DNA of 64,000 nt from an uncultured Alphaproteobacteria bacterium. Lineage in GTDB: Bacteria; Pseudomonadota; Alphaproteobacteria; Sphingomonadales; Sphingomonadaceae. Both the position numbers and the translations under genes were made by a program. The stretch's first letter is position 1, and every line of letters begins with the position of its first letter. Below, in pieces: positions 8,182 through 15,559 of the stretch. The stretch covers positions 53,728 through 117,727 of the forward strand of contig CAIZNH010000015.1 of NCBI GenBank assembly GCA_903934325.1. Reading direction: 5' to 3'. Below the pieces are notes generated by a model that did no database searches, had not been told where the DNA came from, and saw only the letters and a list, made by a program, of their open reading frames with translations.

Positions 8182-8937
8182 ATGAGCCAGCAACCCGCCA
8201 CCCGGATCGACGCGCATTTCATCGCCGCGGGCAAGTATCACGATATCGACTTTCCGCGGCTCGAGATCCTCAAGCTGCTGGCCGAACACCCGCATATCCG
8301 CACCACCGTGGCGGCGGATTATTCGGGGCTGGAGCGGCTCGACCAGTGCCGCTTCCTCATCACCTATACCTGCGATCTGATGCCGACCGAGGAACAGGCC
8401 GCGCAATTGAAGGCATGGGTCGCCAAGGGCGGCAAGTGGATGGCGCTGCACGGCACCAACTCGATCCTCGTCTTCACCGCCGAGGGCCTCGTCGATGCGC
8501 CCGATGATCGCCCCGACGTGATGGAGATGCTCGGCACGCAGTTCGTCGCCCACCCGCCGATCGGCAAGTTCCCGGTCGAAGTGGTGAACAAGGACCACGA
8601 ACTCACTCGCGGCATCGAAGACTTCGAAGTGGTGGACGAGCTTTACCTCTCCAAGACCACCGCCCCGATCGACACGCTGATGCAGACCACTTTCGAAGGC
8701 GAAGCGACCGGCTTCACCCACAGCCAGTGGGACAAGACCACGGTTCCTATCGTTTATACGAGGGATATCGGCGCGGGTCAGATCGTATACAACGCATTGG
8801 GCCATTGCCGCGGTCATTATGACCTGCCCGGCATGACCGATTTCTACCCGCACAGGGAAAACTGCGCGTGGAATTACGACGTTTATTATGACCTGCTGCG
8901 GCGCACCATCCGCTGGGCCATGAGGGACGGCGCCTGA
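8182..8937 (+). CDS. ThuA-like domain protein (second copy)
   Basis: This 251-aa protein is a second ThuA-family member in the cluster. The visible layout is a YHDIDFPRLEILKLL start, CDLMPTEEQ, then KGGKWMALHGTNS, and near the end VYTRDIGAGQIVYNALGH, which matches the family's conserved GxGrvfy..lGH region. The start at 8182 is preferred because AGGAG at 8172-8176 precedes it; an in-frame ATG at 8155 lies inside the SDR gene. It follows the SDR stop by one base. It is clearly divergent from the copy at 2227-2994, so a recent tandem duplication is unlikely. The reaction is unknown. Confidence 0.82.
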   Translation: MSQQPATRIDAHFIAAGKYHDIDFPRLEILKLLAEHPHIRTTVAADYSGLERLDQCRFLITYTCDLMPTEEQAAQLKAWVAKGGKWMALHGTNSILVFTAEGLVDAPDDRPDVMEMLGTQFVAHPPIGKFPVEVVNKDHELTRGIEDFEVVDELYLSKTTAPIDTLMQTTFEGEATGFTHSQWDKTTVPIVYTRDIGAGQIVYNALGHCRGHYDLPGMTDFYPHRENCAWNYDVYYDLLRRTIRWAMRDGA

Positions 8938-8989
8938 GAAACTGGGCCTGAGGCCACGGACTGACTGCGACGAACGGGATCGATACGAC

Positions 8990-10198
8990 ATGGATATGGA
9001 CTTCTCCCCAGAGGATCTGGCCTTCCGCGAAGAGGTGCGGGCCTTCCTCAAGGACAATCTTCCCGATCGGCTGCGCGATGGTGCGCGCCGCACGCCGGGC
9101 GTGTTCGTCGAGCCCGATATCGGGATGGAATGGCACCGCATCCTCTTCCGGCAAGGCTGGGTCGCGCCGCACTGGCCCAAGGAAGACGGCGGTACCGGCT
9201 GGACCCCGACGCAGAAGTTCATCTTCGAAAAGGAATGTGCGCTCGCCGGCGCGCCCGCGCTCGCGATCCTTGGGTTGCGGCTGGTTGGTCCGGTGATCTG
9301 CCACTTCGGCACTCCGGAGCAGAAGGCGCGCTTCCTGCCCGGCATCCTGTCGGGCGATGATTACTGGTGCCAGGGCTATTCCGAGCCCGGTTCGGGCTCC
9401 GACCTCGCCAGCCTGAAAACGGCCGCGCGGCTTGAGGGTGACGAGTACATCATCAACGGCTCCAAGATCTGGACCACCCACGCCCACCACGCGGACTGGA
9501 TCTTCGCGCTGGTGCGCACCGATGCGACCGTCAAGAAGCAGCAGGGGATCAGCTTCCTCCTCGTGCCGATGGATCAGCCGGGCGTGGAAGTGACCCCGAT
9601 CTATTCGATGTCGGGCGATCACGAGGTCAACGCGGTGTTCTTCACCGATGCCCGCACTTCCGTCGAGAACCGCATCGGCGATGAAGGCGCAGGCTGGACC
9701 ATCGCCAAGTTCCTGCTCGAAAACGAGCGCGGCGGATCGTGCTATGCCCCGCGCCTGCTCCAGTCGATCGACCGGCTCGAACAGCTCGCGCAGACCCAGC
9801 CTTCGGGCGTCAACGGCGCGATCGCGCATGATGCGCGCTTCCGTGACCGGCTGGCGCGCGTGCGGCTCGAGGCCGAGGCGTTGGAAGTGACCGAACTGCG
9901 CATCCTTGCCGAACTCGCCAAGGGCCGCGCGCCCGGCCCGCAGACCTCGCTGGTCAAGCTGCTCGGCTCGAATATCGGCCAGCAGGTCGATGTGCTGCGT
10001 CTGGAACTGCTCGGCCCGGATGCCCTGCAACTGCCGCTCGAACGCCCGCTCTACGGCAATGAAGCGCCTGAACCGGTGGGCAGCGAATATGCGCAGACCG
10101 CAATGGGCAAGTACCTCAACAACCGCGCCTCGACGATCTTCGGCGGCTCGGACGAGGTCCAGAAGAACATCATCGCCAAGACTGTGCTGGGGCTCTGA
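8990..10198 (+). CDS. Acyl-CoA dehydrogenase (long subunit)
   Basis: This 402-aa acyl-CoA dehydrogenase starts with MDFSPEDLAFREEVRAFL, has the YSEPGSGSDLASL FAD-region signature, GSKIWTTHAHHAD, and ends with NRASTIFGGSDEVQKNIIA, the FAD-contacting C-terminal signature. It is a complete family member, unlike the shorter paralogue at 4716-5798. The ATG at 8996 is an equally possible start two codons in. It follows the second ThuA-like gene after 52 bp. It probably catalyses alpha,beta-dehydrogenation of a CoA ester, passing electrons to an ETF; etfBA genes occur elsewhere in the window. A dispersed repeat follows its stop. Confidence 0.93.
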   Translation: MDMDFSPEDLAFREEVRAFLKDNLPDRLRDGARRTPGVFVEPDIGMEWHRILFRQGWVAPHWPKEDGGTGWTPTQKFIFEKECALAGAPALAILGLRLVGPVICHFGTPEQKARFLPGILSGDDYWCQGYSEPGSGSDLASLKTAARLEGDEYIINGSKIWTTHAHHADWIFALVRTDATVKKQQGISFLLVPMDQPGVEVTPIYSMSGDHEVNAVFFTDARTSVENRIGDEGAGWTIAKFLLENERGGSCYAPRLLQSIDRLEQLAQTQPSGVNGAIAHDARFRDRLARVRLEAEALEVTELRILAELAKGRAPGPQTSLVKLLGSNIGQQVDVLRLELLGPDALQLPLERPLYGNEAPEPVGSEYAQTAMGKYLNNRASTIFGGSDEVQKNIIAKTVLGL

Positions 10199-10211
10199 AA
10201 CCCCGGCACTT

Positions 10212-10335
10212 CGTCATTGCGAGCCGCCGCAGGCGGCGCGGCAATCCATCAACTGACTTTGCGAGCGGGCGAAACGGCAGTCCATGGATTGGTAGGCCCC
10301 CGGCCAGCTGCGCTTCCGCTAGGCTCGCAATGACG
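10212..10335. repeat. Dispersed nested palindromic repeat (CGTCATTGCGAGC type)
   Basis: CGTCATTGCGAGC at 10212-10224 has an exact 13-nt inverted copy at 10323-10335. A nested pair, CAATCCAT near 10241 and ATGGATTG near 10283, lies inside. The whole 124-bp unit is therefore palindromic at two levels, fills the gap between the dehydrogenase and SDR genes, and belongs to a repeat type I recognise from other alphaproteobacterial genomes. There is no coding capacity. Confidence 0.8.
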
Positions 10336-10354
10336 CGCAAAGAGGACGCAAGAA

Positions 10355-11257
10355 ATGGACATATCCAAGCTGATGTTCCGCGACGGCCTGATGGCGGGCG
10401 AGCGGATCCTTGTCACCGGCGGGGGCACCGGGCTCGGGCGCGAGATGGCCGAGGCCTTCCTCAGGCTCGGCGCGACAGTCTACATCTGCGGCCGGCGGCA
10501 GAACAAGCTCGATGAAACCGCCGCCGAACTGACCACCCTTCATGGCGGCAAGATCGTCGGCATGGCCTGCGACATCCGCGATCCGGACGCGATCCACGCG
10601 ATGGTGGATGCGATCTGGGCCGATGGCGGCGCGCTCACGGGCGTGGTCAACAATGCCGCCGGCAATTTCATCAGCCGCACCGAAGACCTTTCGGTGAACG
10701 GCTTCAACGCCATCGCCGACATCGTGATGCGCGGCACCTTCTACGTCACGCTCGACATCGGCAAGCGCCTGATCGCCGAGAAGAAGCGCGCGAGCTTCCT
10801 TTCGATCCTCACCACCTGGGTGTGGTCAGGCAGTGCCTTCGTGGTGCCCTCTGCCATGTCGAAGACCGCAATCAACGCCATGACCCAGAGCCTCGCGACC
10901 GAGTGGGGCCGCTACGGCCTGCGCTTCAACGCCATCGCCCCGGGCCTCTTCCCGACCAAGGGCATGAGCGCGCGCCTCTCCCCCGGCGGATCGGGCGGCA
11001 ATTCCGGGAATGACCTCAACCCGATGGGCCGCGCGGGCGAGATGCATGAACTCGCCAACCTCGCGGTGTTCCTGATGGGGCCGGGCGCGGAATATGTGAA
11101 CGGCCAGACCATCGCGATCGACGGCGCGGGCTTCCAGGCCAATGGCGGCACCTTCTACCCGCTGCTCCACGCGCTAGGCGATGCCGAGTGGGATCAGATG
11201 CGCGCGATGATCAAGGGCACCAACAGCAAGGACAAGGCGGAGCGGACCACGGGCTAA
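10355..11257 (+). CDS. SDR of the 2,4-dienoyl-CoA reductase type
   Basis: This 300-aa SDR has the glycine motif TGGGTGLG and, at the catalytic site, Ser166-A-M-S-Lys170 where classical SDRs have Tyr-x3-Lys. Mitochondrial and peroxisomal 2,4-dienoyl-CoA reductases show this same Ser-x3-Lys pattern, and they remove conjugated double bonds using NADPH during oxidation of unsaturated acyl-CoAs. The NAPGLFPTKGMSARLS-like region (here IAPGLFPTKG) also fits that family. The start at 10355 has AGAGGA about 10 bases upstream; ATG 10370 is an alternative. It is separated from the previous cluster genes by the 124-bp palindromic repeat. The role fits processing of an unsaturated or isoprenoid-derived chain. 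Confidence 0.87.
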   Translation: MDISKLMFRDGLMAGERILVTGGGTGLGREMAEAFLRLGATVYICGRRQNKLDETAAELTTLHGGKIVGMACDIRDPDAIHAMVDAIWADGGALTGVVNNAAGNFISRTEDLSVNGFNAIADIVMRGTFYVTLDIGKRLIAEKKRASFLSILTTWVWSGSAFVVPSAMSKTAINAMTQSLATEWGRYGLRFNAIAPGLFPTKGMSARLSPGGSGGNSGNDLNPMGRAGEMHELANLAVFLMGPGAEYVNGQTIAIDGAGFQANGGTFYPLLHALGDAEWDQMRAMIKGTNSKDKAERTTG

Positions 11258-11346
11258 GGTCCGCTATCAGCGGTTTCGGGCCAGAACCTGCCATTCGGCT
11301 AGCGACCCCATTGCGGTCATCCAACCGGCTTTCTAGTTTGCGCTCA

Positions 11347-11928
11347 ATGAGATCCCAGATTGGCAAGACACGTGCACTTGGCTGCGCCCTAATCGGGGCG
11401 GCATTATCAATCGCCGCCATCACCCTTACACCCATCGGCCCGATATTCGTTTACGGCTGGCTGGTGCCAATCATTAGTCCTGTAATCCCTAAACCCGACG
11501 GCGTGCCTTCGCGTGCGACCGCGCAGTTCAACTGGAAGGGGGCTGGTTTAATCTGGTCGTGGGAAGATCGCGTAACCGGCGGATGTGCTCGCTGGACAGC
11601 TGCTAACGTCCTCGGTCCAATTCGATGGTTAGATGTTTTTGGCGGCAATCAGGGCTGTGACGCAGGCGTGACAATGATGAGCCGATCATCTCGCGACGAT
11701 GTCACTAACTACGGATCAGAGCCGAATGAATGGCCCTACAAGGAATGCCCGTTCACACTTAGCACCGCGACTAACAGGAAATATCAAAAGCAAGTTCGAG
11801 ACCTTTTGGAAGTCAACAGCGGAGAGATTGAGATAGAGATGTTAAAAGCGATGCTCTCTGAACTCGAAAGGCTCGATGGGCAGGGTTTGCGTGCTCAGCA
11901 ATACGGTTGCCGGATTGGAAAACCATAG
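11347..11928 (+). CDS. Orphan hypothetical membrane-anchored protein, low GC
   Basis: This 193-aa protein is unrecognised. An N-terminal hydrophobic segment (ALIGAALSIAAITLTPIGPI) suggests a signal anchor or uncleaved signal. The rest is soluble, Trp-rich in the first part (FNWKGAGLIWSWED) with six Cys in total, and ends with a charged helical stretch (VNSGEIEIEMLKAMLSELER). The codons are clearly more AT-rich than in flanking genes, and both flanks contain non-coding sequence. This is consistent with recent acquisition. ATG 11347 is chosen because the hydrophobic signal begins there; the same frame stays open upstream from 11188, overlapping the SDR gene in a different frame. Function unknown. 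Confidence 0.55.
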   Translation: MRSQIGKTRALGCALIGAALSIAAITLTPIGPIFVYGWLVPIISPVIPKPDGVPSRATAQFNWKGAGLIWSWEDRVTGGCARWTAANVLGPIRWLDVFGGNQGCDAGVTMMSRSSRDDVTNYGSEPNEWPYKECPFTLSTATNRKYQKQVRDLLEVNSGEIEIEMLKAMLSELERLDGQGLRAQQYGCRIGKP

Positions 11929-12008
11929 CTGCCGGTCCGCTTACCACCCAATTTCTGTCATTCACCGGTCCGCCAGAGTTGCCCGAAAGCGGCCCCTCAC
12001 GTTCAGGC

Positions 12009-12395
12009 TCACGCCCGCGCGGCGATCTCGGCAGCGTCGAAATAGTGGATGCGCAAGGTCCGCAAGAGCCCGTCCTCGAAAGTGCCCGCTTCGCAGATCG
12101 TCTGGGTGAAGGGCTCGCTGCCGTCCTTGGGATGCATCGTCAGCCGGATCACCATCACCGCGTGGGTATCACCCCCGGTGCAATCGAGGATTTCGAGCTT
12201 GGTATCGGCCCAGGTGCCGTACATCGCGGCGGCGCAGCGCTGGAGCGCGTCCTTGCCCTTCCACTCGCCCGCAAAGGGGAGCGAATTGGCTTCGTAAAGC
12301 ACGAAGTCGGGATGGATCAGCGCCTCGACCGCCACCCAGTCACGCGTGCCGGCGGTGGCATAAACCCGCGCCAGCATTTCCCTGGGTGTGCTCAT
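12009..12395 (-). CDS. SnoaL-like / NTF2-fold protein
   Basis: This 128-aa protein has the small alpha+beta NTF2-like (SnoaL) layout: an N-terminal helix, LIHPDFVLYEANSLPFAGEW, then strands with TMHPKDGSEPFTQTICE and LRTLRIHYFD. Such proteins are isomerases, hydrolases, or binding proteins. The LEH catalytic Arg-x-Asp pattern of the 2991-3368 protein is absent, so it should not be called an epoxide hydrolase. It is the last gene of the minus-strand block and overlaps the lipoyl-domain gene by 4 bp (ATGA), implying co-translation with the 2-oxoacid dehydrogenase parts. Confidence 0.75.
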   Translation of the reverse strand: MSTPREMLARVYATAGTRDWVAVEALIHPDFVLYEANSLPFAGEWKGKDALQRCAAAMYGTWADTKLEILDCTGGDTHAVMVIRLTMHPKDGSEPFTQTICEAGTFEDGLLRTLRIHYFDAAEIAARA

Positions 12396-12625
12396 TCCTC
12401 AATGGTGCCAATGAGATCGCCGACCTTGTAGACCGCGCCTTCCTCGCCGGTGGGATGGATGATCCCGCTGGCCTGGGCCTCGATCTCGGTGGTGCTCTTG
12501 TCGGTCTCGACAGTGTAGATGATGTCGCCCTTCTCCACGCGCTCGCCATCGCCGAACATCCATTCGACGAGGGTCATTTCAACAGCGCTCATGCCGAGCT
12601 TGGGGATGCGGATTTCGGATGCCAT
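12392..12625 (-). CDS. Free-standing lipoyl-domain carrier protein
   Basis: This 77-aa protein is a single biotinyl/lipoyl domain. Lys43 in ETDKSTTE is the expected lipoylation site at the beta-turn, and the sequence ends right after the domain. In 2-oxoacid dehydrogenase complexes the lipoyl domain is normally the N-terminal part of an E2 acyltransferase that also has a peripheral-subunit-binding domain and a catalytic core. None of these are present here or next door. It directly follows E1 beta with no gap and overlaps the SnoaL-like gene. It probably accepts the acyl group from the adjacent E1, as stand-alone carriers do in glycine cleavage (GcvH). Lipoate rather than biotin is inferred from the E1 neighbours. 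Confidence 0.88.
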   Translation of the reverse strand: MASEIRIPKLGMSAVEMTLVEWMFGDGERVEKGDIIYTVETDKSTTEIEAQASGIIHPTGEEGAVYKVGDLIGTIEE

Positions 12626-13612
12626 TTAGAGCTTACCCATGCTTGCTTTGATCTGCTCGATGATCTGGCCCTTGTTCGGGATCCACGCCTGTTCGAGGTG
12701 GCTGGCGAAGGGCACGGCGGAAAAGGTGCCGCCCACGCGCCGGACGGGGCCTTTCAGCACGTCCCAGCACTTTTCCTGGATGTTGGCGGCGATTTCCGCG
12801 CCGGTGCCGAAGGGGCGGACCGCTTCGTGCAGGGTCAGCGCGCGGCCGGTCTTGCGGACCGATGCCAGCACCGTCGCCTCGTCGTAGGGAGCGATGGTGC
12901 GCAGATCGACGACCTCGACGCTGATGCCTTCCTTGGCGAGGGTCTCGGCCACGTCCAGCGCGTCGAGCACGGTGCGGCCATAGGTGATGATCGAGATGTC
13001 AGTGCCTTCGCGGGCGATGGCCGCCTTGCCGAGCGGGACGCGGTAGCCCGGGCCCGGATCCTCGGCCTTGAGGCCGTAGCACAGGATGTTCTCGATGAAG
13101 ATCACCGGGTCGTTCGCGTCGATCGAGGCGCGCATCAGCCCGCGCGCATCAGCCGGGTTCGACGGGGTGACGACATGGATGCCCGCGACGTGGGCGAACC
13201 ACGCTTCGAGCATGTCCGAGTGCTGGCCGCCAAAGCCGACGCCGACACCGGTGGTGGTGCGGATCACCATCGGGCACGGGGTCTGCCCGCCCGACATGAA
13301 ACGCAGCTTGGCCGCGTGGTTGACGATCTGGTCCATGCACACGCCGACGAAGTTCATCAGCATGATCTCGGCAATCGGGCGCTGGCCCGCCAGAGCGGCA
13401 CCCACCGCCGCGCCGATGATCGCGGTTTCCGAGATCGGCGTCGCGCGGATGCGGTGTTCGCCATACTTCTCGGTCAGGCCGGAAGTGACCTTGAACACCC
13501 CGCCGCCCTGCTTGGCGGAAACGTCTTCGCCAAGGCAGAACACGCCCGGATCTTCGGCCATCGCCTCGTCGATTGCGAGGTTCAGCGCCTGGGTCATGGT
13601 GATCTGGGCCAT
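12626..13612 (-). CDS. 2-oxoacid dehydrogenase E1 component, beta subunit
   Basis: This 328-aa protein is the beta subunit of a heterotetrameric thiamine-diphosphate-dependent E1 (pyruvate, acetoin or branched-chain 2-oxoacid dehydrogenase type). It contains LGEDVSAKQGGGVF, the RATPISETAIIGAAVGAAL segment, a Trans_ketolase_Pyr domain in the first half and a transketolase C-terminal domain with SVRKTGRALTLHEAVRPFG. The start at 13612 is taken because its ATG overlaps the E1 alpha stop by 1 bp (TGATG) and matches the family N-terminus; the longer frame upstream is a shadow of E1 alpha. Substrate specificity cannot be read off. Together with E1 alpha and the lipoyl carrier it could oxidatively decarboxylate or cleave a pathway keto-acid. 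Confidence 0.92.
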   Translation of the reverse strand: MAQITMTQALNLAIDEAMAEDPGVFCLGEDVSAKQGGGVFKVTSGLTEKYGEHRIRATPISETAIIGAAVGAALAGQRPIAEIMLMNFVGVCMDQIVNHAAKLRFMSGGQTPCPMVIRTTTGVGVGFGGQHSDMLEAWFAHVAGIHVVTPSNPADARGLMRASIDANDPVIFIENILCYGLKAEDPGPGYRVPLGKAAIAREGTDISIITYGRTVLDALDVAETLAKEGISVEVVDLRTIAPYDEATVLASVRKTGRALTLHEAVRPFGTGAEIAANIQEKCWDVLKGPVRRVGGTFSAVPFASHLEQAWIPNKGQIIEQIKASMGKL

Positions 13613-14580
13613 CAGGCGGTCTCCTCCAGCACGTCCTTGTAGATTTCGTCGGTATCCGGCAGCGGCGCGGCGAGCGCGTGTTCGACCGCAGCGTTGATCT
13701 GCGCGTCGATGTCGGCAACGATCGCGTCGAGCTCCTCCTCGGTGAACTGGTAGTCGAGCATCACCTGCCTGAGCTTGGGCAGCGGATCCTCGGCCTTCAT
13801 TTCGGCGATGTGCTCGGGCGGCATGTAGCTGAAGTCCGAACCGAAGAAGTGGCCCATCATGCGGTAGCACATGGCTTCCACCAGCGTCGGCCCCTCACCA
13901 GCACGGGCGCGGGCGACGGCTTCCTGCATCGCGGGATAGATCTGGTGGACGTCATTGCCGTCAACCGTCACGCCCGGCATCCCGTAACCCGCCGCGCGGC
14001 TGGCGATGTTGGGGCTGTCGGTGTGATCGGCATAGGCGGTGTGCTCGCCATAGCGGTTGTTCTGGCACAGGAAGATGACCGGCAGCTTGTAGAGCTGGGC
14101 CATGTTCATCGCTTCGTGGAAGCCGCCGATATTGGCCGCCCCGTCACCGAAGCTCACGAGGGTGACGCGCCCGTCGCCATTGTTCTGGCTCGCCATGGCA
14201 AGGCCGTTGGCAATCGGCAGGCCCGAGCCGACCACGCCGGTCGTCACCATGATCCCGGTCTCCGGGTCGGTGATGTGCATGGTGCCGCCCTTGCCCTTGC
14301 AGGTGCCGGTCGCCTTGCCGAGGCATTCGCCCCACCACTTCTCCATCGGGATGCCCTTGGCGGTCTGCTCGCCCTGCCCGCGATAGGTGCAGACGACGTA
14401 ATCGTCCTTCTCCAGCGCCGCCATGGCCGCCGCCGAGACCAGCTCCTGCCCGCGCACGCAGTAATACATCACCGCGACCTTGCCGCCCATGAGCAGTTCG
14501 CGGAACTTCTCGTCGGTGCGGTTCACCTTCATCGTGCGGGTGTAGATGTCGAGCAGCTTGTCGCGGTCGATTTGCGCCAT
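13612..14580 (-). CDS. 2-oxoacid dehydrogenase E1 component, alpha subunit
   Basis: This 322-aa protein has the thiamine-diphosphate and magnesium motif beginning SFGDGAANIGGFHEA and ending VIFLCQNN, the expected GDG-(~28)-N spacing. Upstream lies YRGQGEQTAKGIPMEKWWGE. The family is E1 alpha of pyruvate/acetoin/branched-chain dehydrogenases. ATG 14580 (MAQIDRDKLL) is preferred over a TTG three codons upstream. It overlaps the beta subunit gene by 1 bp and lies 29 bp downstream of an SDR gene, forming one operon SDR-E1alpha-E1beta-lipoyl-SnoaL. No E2 catalytic core or E3 gene is present in the cluster. Confidence 0.93.
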   Translation of the reverse strand: MAQIDRDKLLDIYTRTMKVNRTDEKFRELLMGGKVAVMYYCVRGQELVSAAAMAALEKDDYVVCTYRGQGEQTAKGIPMEKWWGECLGKATGTCKGKGGTMHITDPETGIMVTTGVVGSGLPIANGLAMASQNNGDGRVTLVSFGDGAANIGGFHEAMNMAQLYKLPVIFLCQNNRYGEHTAYADHTDSPNIASRAAGYGMPGVTVDGNDVHQIYPAMQEAVARARAGEGPTLVEAMCYRMMGHFFGSDFSYMPPEHIAEMKAEDPLPKLRQVMLDYQFTEEELDAIVADIDAQINAAVEHALAAPLPDTDEIYKDVLEETA

Positions 14581-14609
14581 GTGTTTCAACCTTTTGGAGA
14601 AGGGAGGAC

Positions 14610-15374
14610 TTAGAACTGCACCCGCTGGGTGAACCCGCCATCGACGACAACGTTCGTGCCGGTCATGTAGGGCACCGCGGGGCTGGCGACGAAGACGATC
14701 GCCTTGGCCACTTCCACCGGCTCGCCAAAGCGGCCCATCGGCATCTTGGCGAGGGTCGCATCATAGAGCGGCTTCATGTGCTCCTCGATGATCTCCCAGT
14801 TGCCGCCCTTGTAGTAGATCGCGCCGGGCGACACGGTGTTAACGCGGATGCCCTTGGCGGCATAGGCCTGGCTGAGCTGCGAGGCATAGGTGATCAGCGC
14901 GGCCTTGATCGCGTTGAAGGGGTTGGGCGCGATGAAGGTCTCCAGCGCCGCGGTGGACGAGAGCATCACGATCGAGCCGGTGCCCGAAGCTTCAAGGTAG
15001 GGCGTGAGCGTCTCGACCGCGAAGGCCGCGCCCTTCAGATCCATGTCGAGGCAGGCCTGCCAGTCGCCCGCACCGCCGGTGCCCGATGCGCTCGCGGTGT
15101 GGACGAAGATGTCGCAGCCGCCCAGTTCCTTGACGGCTTTCTCCAGCCACGCCTGATAGGCCTCGGTGCCGCTCGCCATGTCGAAGACTTCGGCGAACAC
15201 CTTGCCCGGCCCGGCAGCGTCGATTTCGGCGACGGCAGCGGCGATCTTGTCTTCCTTGCGGCTGAAGAAGGCGACGTCAGCGCCCTCGGCCGCGAACAGC
15301 TTGAGCGATTGCAGGCCAAGGCCATGGGCCCCGCCGTTCATGATGACCTTCTTGCCCTTCAATCCCAGATCCAT
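14610..15374 (-). CDS. SDR-family protein with catalytic Tyr replaced by Phe
   Basis: This 254-aa protein has the SDR cofactor motif NGGAHGLG, an HTAS motif in place of NNAG, and VMLSSTAALE carrying the catalytic Ser. At the position 13 residues after that Ser, where Tyr is expected, the codon is TTC: Phe153-N-A-I-Lys157. The triad is therefore Ser-Phe-Lys. Classical dehydrogenation through the Tyr hydroxyl should be impaired, so it may bind ligand or catalyse a different step. The start at 15374 follows GGGGAGAGG at good spacing; the longer frame adds a non-conserved 34 residues. It is the first gene of the minus-strand E1/lipoyl operon. Confidence 0.85.
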   Translation of the reverse strand: MDLGLKGKKVIMNGGAHGLGLQSLKLFAAEGADVAFFSRKEDKIAAAVAEIDAAGPGKVFAEVFDMASGTEAYQAWLEKAVKELGGCDIFVHTASASGTGGAGDWQACLDMDLKGAAFAVETLTPYLEASGTGSIVMLSSTAALETFIAPNPFNAIKAALITYASQLSQAYAAKGIRVNTVSPGAIYYKGGNWEIIEEHMKPLYDATLAKMPMGRFGEPVEVAKAIVFVASPAVPYMTGTNVVVDGGFTQRVQF

Positions 15375-15559
15375 AGCGCCTCTCCCCGGCTTGTTCGTGC
15401 AGACCCGAGGGGATAGCCGAGTGGGGGAGCGGGGCGTATCGTCAATTTTGACGGGGTTGGCGTTTGGTTGCGCCATCGGCAGCCCTGAAATGCCGCGGGC
15501 GGCACGCGGTAGCCGAAGCCACCCCGCACCGCCCGCGCGATTGGTTCAGGTCGGAAGCC

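Noticed and set aside
12626..13870. Longer N-terminal extension of E1 beta
   Set aside because: The added residues are an out-of-frame reading of E1 alpha. The true start is fixed by the TGATG overlap at 13612.
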